A stretch of DNA of 10,275 nt. Origin: an uncultured Bacteroidales bacterium (GTDB taxonomy: Bacteria > Bacteroidota > Bacteroidia > Bacteroidales > Marinilabiliaceae). The stretch's first letter is position 1; the number at the start of each line of letters is the position of its first letter. The DNA lies in NCBI GenBank assembly GCA_937892095.1, contig CALAVC010000147.1, forward strand, positions 1 to 10,275. Reading direction: 5' to 3'. Under the pieces are notes generated by a model. It ran no database searches. It saw only the letters and a list, made by a program, of their open reading frames with translations, and was not told the origin of the DNA. Of this stretch, positions 6,189 through 10,275 are shown piece after piece. Position numbers and translations under genes: made by a program.

Positions 6189-7658
6189 ATGGCAACAGAC
6201 CTAACAAATAGCAACGTAGCCGTCCGTGAGACAAGAATAGGCTCCATAACTGGCTACATCGGGACACTGAGCGACCTTGCAAGTCAGTCGCAGTGTGGCA
6301 CTTTAAAAGGTTGTTCGAGATGTTTTTCGCAGTCGAGCACATGCTTGTCGTTGTGTGCACTCAGTCAGCTCGCCAGCATTCGCGACGTGGCAATAATTCA
6401 CCACGGACCATCTGGTTGCTCTGTGACAGGCTCTAACAGCTATTACATGTCGAAAGTCATGGCACGAAAACGTGGCGTTACGTCAGATACTGTCTATGTG
6501 GGTACAGATATGAACGAACATGACACGATATTTGGTTCCACTGACAGCTTGCGGAATATTATTCTTGAGACCATCAGACGCTATCGTCCGAAGGCAATTT
6601 TTGTGTCGAGCAGTTGTGCCACAGGCATCATTGGCGAAGATATAGATAGTGTTGTCGAAGATGTGAGGAGCGAGGTCGACGTGCCAGTTGTGGCAGTCCA
6701 TTGCGAGGGCTTTAAGTCGAAGATTTGGGCAACAGGCTTTGATATTTCAGACCATGCAGTGTTGCAAGGCATAGTTCGTGAGGCTCGGAAAGATGCTCCA
6801 AAGAACAACAAAGTAAATTTCAAGAACTTCTTTGAATCTGCACGACCAGAGATTATCGAAATGTTCAAAGAGTTTGATCTCGAACCAGTCTTTTTATACT
6901 GTAACTCGACAGTTGAGGAGCTATCGACAATGTCTGAAAATCTTGCCACGACGTGTATCTGTGGCACGTTGGGCAATTATCTTGGCAATGTTTTGGAAGA
7001 AAAATACGGAGTGCCCTATGTGCGTAGTATCAATCAGTGTGGCATTACGGGTTTCGAAACATGGCTTAGAGCTCTGGCTAAGGCAACACATCGAGAATCG
7101 CAAATCGAGAGCTACATTGCACGTCAGCGCGAAATATATATGCCCAAGATTGAGGCAGTAGCCAAAGAACTACGAGGACTAACAGCTGTGATCGGAATGG
7201 GACCTGGCTACACCTTCGAAGTCTCGCGTGTCCTCGACGAGCTAGGTATAAAGGTCGTTTGGGCTCTTGCATGGCACTACGACAAGAAATATGAGAATGG
7301 CGACGTACCACCTTCTATGAAATATCTGCTCGACAATGGTGTTGACTTCGAGACGTCGGTGGCCGACCAGCAAAACTATGAGGTGATGAACATCCTTCAT
7401 GAGTATCAGCCCGATATGTATCTGTCGCGCCATCCGGGTTCCACTGTTTGGGCAATAAAAAATGGTACTCCCGCCATCTATGTGGCCGATGAGTATATGA
7501 TTTTCGGCTACAAACATACATTGGAGTTTGCCAATTCCATTCTCGATACTGTGCGCAATAGGAGCTTTGAAACCAATCTTGCTAAGCGCACACGTCTGCC
7601 CTACACGCAGTGGTGGTATCAACAAAATGTAGATAAGTTTTTTGAAGAAACTAAGTAA
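6189..7658 (+). CDS. NifD-like nitrogenase component 1 alpha subunit, second copy (D2)
   Basis: Second alpha-like subunit, 489 residues. P-cluster-type Cys are C52, C77 (in GPSGC) and C143 (in SCATGIIGEDID). The cofactor Cys is C258 in CICGTLG, again 16 residues before GVP. As in D1, Gln191 and His195 are replaced by W180 and F184 within the segment beginning HCEGFKSK (171-178), and the His442 position is occupied by Ala433, followed by D434-E435. D1's H455 has Tyr here. The N-terminal extra Cys motif is C36-x5-C42-x2-C45, with C56 further on. RHPG (414-417) and LPYTQWW (470-476) are shared with D1. The gene begins 23 bases after K1, and its stop overlaps the K2 start. It could be a second catalytic subunit or a NifE-like scaffold; the sequence alone does not decide. 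Confidence 0.92.
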   Translation: MATDLTNSNVAVRETRIGSITGYIGTLSDLASQSQCGTLKGCSRCFSQSSTCLSLCALSQLASIRDVAIIHHGPSGCSVTGSNSYYMSKVMARKRGVTSDTVYVGTDMNEHDTIFGSTDSLRNIILETIRRYRPKAIFVSSSCATGIIGEDIDSVVEDVRSEVDVPVVAVHCEGFKSKIWATGFDISDHAVLQGIVREARKDAPKNNKVNFKNFFESARPEIIEMFKEFDLEPVFLYCNSTVEELSTMSENLATTCICGTLGNYLGNVLEEKYGVPYVRSINQCGITGFETWLRALAKATHRESQIESYIARQREIYMPKIEAVAKELRGLTAVIGMGPGYTFEVSRVLDELGIKVVWALAWHYDKKYENGDVPPSMKYLLDNGVDFETSVADQQNYEVMNILHEYQPDMYLSRHPGSTVWAIKNGTPAIYVADEYMIFGYKHTLEFANSILDTVRNRSFETNLAKRTRLPYTQWWYQQNVDKFFEETK

Positions 7659-8953
7659 TGGCTAAGATATTAGACAAGCAAAGATATAAGTGTGCCCTCG
7701 CTGCCATGCAAAGTGTTCAGGCTATAGAACGTGCATGCCCCATTCTACATTCAGGACCCGGATGTGCCCAGAAGCTATCAGATTCCACTGGCAGTTCTGG
7801 CTACCTATCTCCGCAAATTTTCCCTTGTACATCTATAAATGAAAAAGATGTCGTCTTTGGCGGTGTCAAAAAGCTTGAGACCACAATAGCTAATGCCCTA
7901 AAAGTAATCGATGCCGATCTGTTTGTTGTCATGACTGGTTGTATCCCCGAAATTACAGGCGACGATGCAATGGAAGTGGTCTCTCGGTTTCAAGATGACG
8001 GAGCACCAGTTGTTTTTTCTTCCATGGCTGGCTTCAAAGGCAACAACTATCGCGGACACGAGCAGCTAATCGACTCCATTGCAAATCAGTTTATGCAAAG
8101 TGGCAATGTCGAAAAAGGGCTTGTTAACATTTGGGCAGATATGCCATATCAAGACTTGTTTTGGCTTGGCAACATTCGCGAATTGGAACGACTGCTACGT
8201 GAGATAGGTCTCAGACCAAACACCATCTTTGGCTACCAAAGGGGTGTTGAAAACATCAAGATGGTGTCACGTGCAGAGTTTAATCTACTAGTCTCACCAT
8301 GGCTTGGGCTTCAGAATATGAAGACGCTCGAAAAACGTTTCGGGACTCCATTCTTGCACTATCCAATCTTGCCTGTCGGAGCAACAGAAACGAGCAAATT
8401 CTTACGTACTGTGGGTGAATTTGCTAAAATAAGTAGTGAGAAAGTCGAGGCGGTAATCAAAGAGCATGAAGACTATTTCTACTATCTCATATCGCGATAC
8501 GCTGACCTCTTTCTTGAAAACAGAGTCATCAACAAGCAGTTCTCTGTTGTTGCAGATGCTCACTATGCTCTTTCGTTTACCAAGTTTTTGGTCAACGACT
8601 TGGGGCTAATTCCTGCAAAACAATTCGTTACCGATGACACGCCCAAACACCTGCAAGAGGCTATCCGTGCAGAATTTCAAAACCTCAACTACGGCATTAA
8701 AGCCGATGTTGACTTTCAGACCGATGGTTTCAAAATCCACGAAGACATAAGGCAACACGACTACCATGGCTATCCTCTTGTCTTGGGTGGTTATTACGAA
8801 AAAGAACTGACGGAGAGTCTGCATGGGAATTACCTCAACGTTTCATGGCCTTTCCTCGATAAGGTAGTCTTCGACAATTTTTATGTGGGCTATACTGGCG
8901 GAATCCGTCTGATTGAAGACATCTACACTGTTGCTGTAAGACGATTTAATTAA
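7658..8953 (+). CDS. NifK-like nitrogenase component 1 beta subunit, second copy (K2)
   Basis: Beta-like partner of D2, 431 residues. The ATG shares its A with the D2 stop (TAATG), which implies translational coupling and equal amounts of the two proteins. The P-cluster-type Cys set is C12 (in RYKCALA), C36 (in SGPGC) and C95 (in TGCIPEITGDD). NifK Ser188 is replaced by Gly125 in MAGFKG. NEKDVVFGG (61-69) and the central VSPWLG block mark the family. NifN scaffold proteins typically keep only part of the beta Cys set, so retention of all three favours a P-cluster-like centre here, although a NifEN-like role for D2K2 is not excluded. It is the last gene of the operon, followed by a terminator 43 bases after the stop. 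Confidence 0.92.
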   Translation: MAKILDKQRYKCALAAMQSVQAIERACPILHSGPGCAQKLSDSTGSSGYLSPQIFPCTSINEKDVVFGGVKKLETTIANALKVIDADLFVVMTGCIPEITGDDAMEVVSRFQDDGAPVVFSSMAGFKGNNYRGHEQLIDSIANQFMQSGNVEKGLVNIWADMPYQDLFWLGNIRELERLLREIGLRPNTIFGYQRGVENIKMVSRAEFNLLVSPWLGLQNMKTLEKRFGTPFLHYPILPVGATETSKFLRTVGEFAKISSEKVEAVIKEHEDYFYYLISRYADLFLENRVINKQFSVVADAHYALSFTKFLVNDLGLIPAKQFVTDDTPKHLQEAIRAEFQNLNYGIKADVDFQTDGFKIHEDIRQHDYHGYPLVLGGYYEKELTESLHGNYLNVSWPFLDKVVFDNFYVGYTGGIRLIEDIYTVAVRRFN

Positions 8954-8996
8954 ACACAGCCTCTTCGCATTCTTGCTAAGACTGGTCGCTTTTGAA

Positions 8997-9037
8997 CTAT
9001 AGTCACAACGATAGTGTGTGGCTATAGCTTTTGTTTT
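8997..9037 (+). terminator. Intrinsic terminator of the nitrogenase-like operon
   Basis: CTATAGTCACA (8997-9007) pairs with TGTGGCTATAG (9017-9027), an 11-bp stem with one G-U pair and a 9-base loop, followed by CTTTTGTTTT. It lies 43 bases after the K2 stop in the 88-base gap between convergent genes. On the - strand the hairpin is followed by only a weak T-run, so it fits the + strand operon better, though it may also serve manA. Confidence 0.7.
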
Positions 9038-9041
9038 GTAC

Positions 9042-10010
9042 TTACTTTACGTAAATCTCCAGCAGTCGCGCCTCTCCGTTGGTGCTGCTTATCTGTACAT
9101 GCTCTGTAATTGCGGGTAGCATGCATGTCTCGCCCATTTGCAAGCTCTCGCCATCTACCATAGCCTCACCACTTACGCACATCAAGATAACTGCCGACCT
9201 ATGGCGACTATAGTCGCGCATGGTCGTGCCACACACGCTAACTATTCCAGCCGAGAAATATTGACAATCAACCACCTCTGCTCGTCCGTTGACTATGGTG
9301 TCGTAGTGGCAGTGTCCAGAGTCGGTGTCGGTAAAGTGTAGGGCTTCTTTGGCTTCTGCTACGTGTAGGTCGCGTAGTTTTCCTGTCTTGTCGCGGCGGT
9401 CGTAGTCGTAGACTCTATATGTCGTGTCCGACGTTTGTTGCACTTCGGCCACCATAATACCCTTCCCTATGGCGTGTATGCGACCTGCTGGCATAAAATA
9501 GACTTCGCCTTCGCTTGCGTGATGTCTGCCCAATGCAGATTGGAACGTCCCATTGCGGAGCATTTTCTCATAATCGTCGGCCGTTATGGGGCGACAGAAT
9601 CCAGTGGTCAGCACAGAATTTGGCTCAGCATGCATGACATACCACATCTCTGTCTTCCCATTGCTCAGACCTCGTCGGGCTGCCATTTCATCGTCGGGGT
9701 GTACTTGTATAGATAGGTCGTCGGCTGCGTCGATGAACTTTATTAGCAACGGAAATTCCGTTCCACAACGTTCGTATACTTCACGCCCTACAAGTTCTAC
9801 ACCATACGTCTTTAATGCGTGGCGCAAACTCAAACCTTTCAGTTCTCCATTAGCTATTATCGACACGTCTCCCTCTACCGACGATAGCTCCCAGCTTTCG
9901 CCACAGCACGTGCTATGCCCGATGGGCTTGCGTAGTTTGGTGCCCAACAACGTACCTCCCCAAATTTTATCTTTTAGGATTGGCTTGAATTTTATGGGGT
10001 ATATTTTCAT
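9042..10010 (-). CDS. manA: Class I mannose-6-phosphate isomerase
   Basis: Cytoplasmic zinc enzyme interconverting mannose 6-phosphate and fructose 6-phosphate, feeding mannose into glycolysis or GDP-mannose synthesis. The 322-residue cupin protein has the length of the short bacterial type. Zinc ligands are visible: Q102 and H104 in IQVHPDD, E121 in KTEMWYV and H179 in AGRIHAIG. The family signature QQTSDTTYRVYDYDR is at 191-205. The N-terminal KFKPILKDKIWGG resembles Bacteroidota versions. It is transcribed toward the operon and has no functional link with it, so it marks the boundary of the nitrogenase-like region. The start ATG (complement 10008-10010) gives the expected N-terminus. Confidence 0.95.
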   Translation of the reverse strand: MKIYPIKFKPILKDKIWGGTLLGTKLRKPIGHSTCCGESWELSSVEGDVSIIANGELKGLSLRHALKTYGVELVGREVYERCGTEFPLLIKFIDAADDLSIQVHPDDEMAARRGLSNGKTEMWYVMHAEPNSVLTTGFCRPITADDYEKMLRNGTFQSALGRHHASEGEVYFMPAGRIHAIGKGIMVAEVQQTSDTTYRVYDYDRRDKTGKLRDLHVAEAKEALHFTDTDSGHCHYDTIVNGRAEVVDCQYFSAGIVSVCGTTMRDYSRHRSAVILMCVSGEAMVDGESLQMGETCMLPAITEHVQISSTNGEARLLEIYVK

Positions 10011-10188
10011 CGTGCTTTATTTGCTGACAAAAAACAGACCAATGAGCAACAAAGAAACTAAAAATTAACGAGAAAAGACTTTCGAGGTGTGCTTAACTTG
10101 CGTCTTGTTAAGATTATATAACGTTATGTGTGTTCATTTATTGTTTTACTTCGATTGATTTGGGGCAGACATTACGAATTTTTTGTCC

Positions 10189-10213
10189 TTTTCTGCCAAA
10201 TGGAAGCAGAAAA
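10189..10213. other. Hairpin with 8-bp perfect stem
   Basis: TTTTCTGC (10189-10196) pairs with GCAGAAAA (10206-10213) around a 9-base loop. An overlapping alternative pairs GGCAGA (10165-10170) with TCTGCC (10192-10197), so the two structures would be mutually exclusive. Role unknown; it may be part of a leader or of the terminator region of a gene to the right. Confidence 0.4.
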
Positions 10214-10217
10214 AGTA

Positions 10218-10253
10218 CAACTCCTCACCTACATTCCGTAAGTGAGGAGCTGT
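10218..10253 (-). terminator. Probable terminator of a leftward gene beyond the window
   Basis: CTCCTCAC (10221-10228) pairs perfectly with GTGAGGAG (10242-10249), with some further pairing outside and inside the stem. Read on the - strand the hairpin is followed by TTGTACTTTTTC, a U-rich tail, which fits an intrinsic terminator for a gene entering from the right edge. On the + strand the tail is weaker. Confidence 0.45.
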
Positions 10254-10275
10254 TTGTAGTGTTGTCTGCCGATGG

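Larger units (their letters stand above)
10011..10275. other. Region upstream of manA without a recognisable gene
   Basis: No credible reading frame is seen in these 265 bases. Visible elements are an inverted repeat CTTAAC/GTTAAG (10092-10097 and 10107-10112), a 10-bp palindrome ATAACGTTAT (10118-10127), and TATAAT on the - strand (complement 10113-10118), which could be a -10 box for manA although no good -35 box accompanies it. Two hairpins lie further right and are listed separately. The window ends before any further gene. Confidence 0.5.

Noticed and set aside
960..8953. A classical nitrogen-fixation nifHDKEN operon
   Set aside because: Both NifD-like proteins have Trp and Phe at the Gln191 and His195 positions and no His at the His442 position, and nifB is not in the window. 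The NifH and NifX alone are not enough.
960..8953. Dark-operative chlorophyllide or protochlorophyllide reductase, or Cfb F430 synthesis genes
   Set aside because: The NifH is nitrogenase-like, the D proteins keep the cofactor Cys with exact spacing, and a NifX-type carrier is present. Tetrapyrrole reductases need none of these, and no tetrapyrrole gene is nearby.
960..8953. Direct assignment as methylthio-alkane reductase (marBHDK)
   Set aside because: The sulfur link is suggestive, but there are two DK pairs, the accessory genes differ, and I cannot confirm diagnostic residues without an alignment.
9586..10068. 160-codon frame on the + strand opposite manA
   Set aside because: It is antisense to a well-supported manA with all zinc ligands and has no family features.

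Overview
The window looks like a piece of a Bacteroidota (probably Bacteroidales) chromosome from an anaerobe. This rests on three things: a mannose-6-phosphate isomerase of the short type common in Bacteroidales, genes packed a few bases apart with almost no Shine-Dalgarno sequences, and overall protein style. Only the last two genes before the isomerase overlap (TAATG). No ribosomal or other marker gene is present, so the phylum call is an inference.

Layout. Positions 1 to about 956 hold the right part of an AT-rich IS30-family insertion sequence. Its transposase reading frame is open to the left edge, and its end region carries a strong hairpin terminator and three copies of a 13-bp motif. 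Directly after it, 960-8953 is one unidirectional seven-gene operon: NifH-type reductase, NifX-type cofactor carrier, cysteine synthase-like PLP enzyme, NifD-like (D1), NifK-like (K1), NifD-like (D2), NifK-like (K2). A hairpin followed by T-rich sequence (8997-9037) closes the operon. A convergent manA gene (complement 9042-10010) follows. The last 265 bases hold manA upstream sequence and two further hairpins, with no gene seen.

How the genes may work together. NifH is fully canonical and should deliver ATP-driven electrons. D1K1 and D2K2 keep all Cys positions of a P-cluster-like site, and both D proteins keep the cofactor-binding Cys (equivalent of Azotobacter NifD Cys275). Both D proteins have Trp and Phe in place of the N2-reduction residues Gln191 and His195, and neither has a His at the His442 position. 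This is therefore best read as a divergent nitrogenase-like reductase system (group IV-like or further), not as a nitrogen-fixation operon. Two tandem DK pairs mean either one catalytic pair plus a NifEN-like cofactor scaffold, or two reductases sharing one NifH. The cysteine synthase-like gene inside the operon points to sulfur: reductive release of sulfide or a thiol captured on O-acetylserine, or sulfur supply for cluster assembly. No NifB, NifV, NifU/S or ferredoxin gene is in the window, and the true substrate cannot be read from the sequence.
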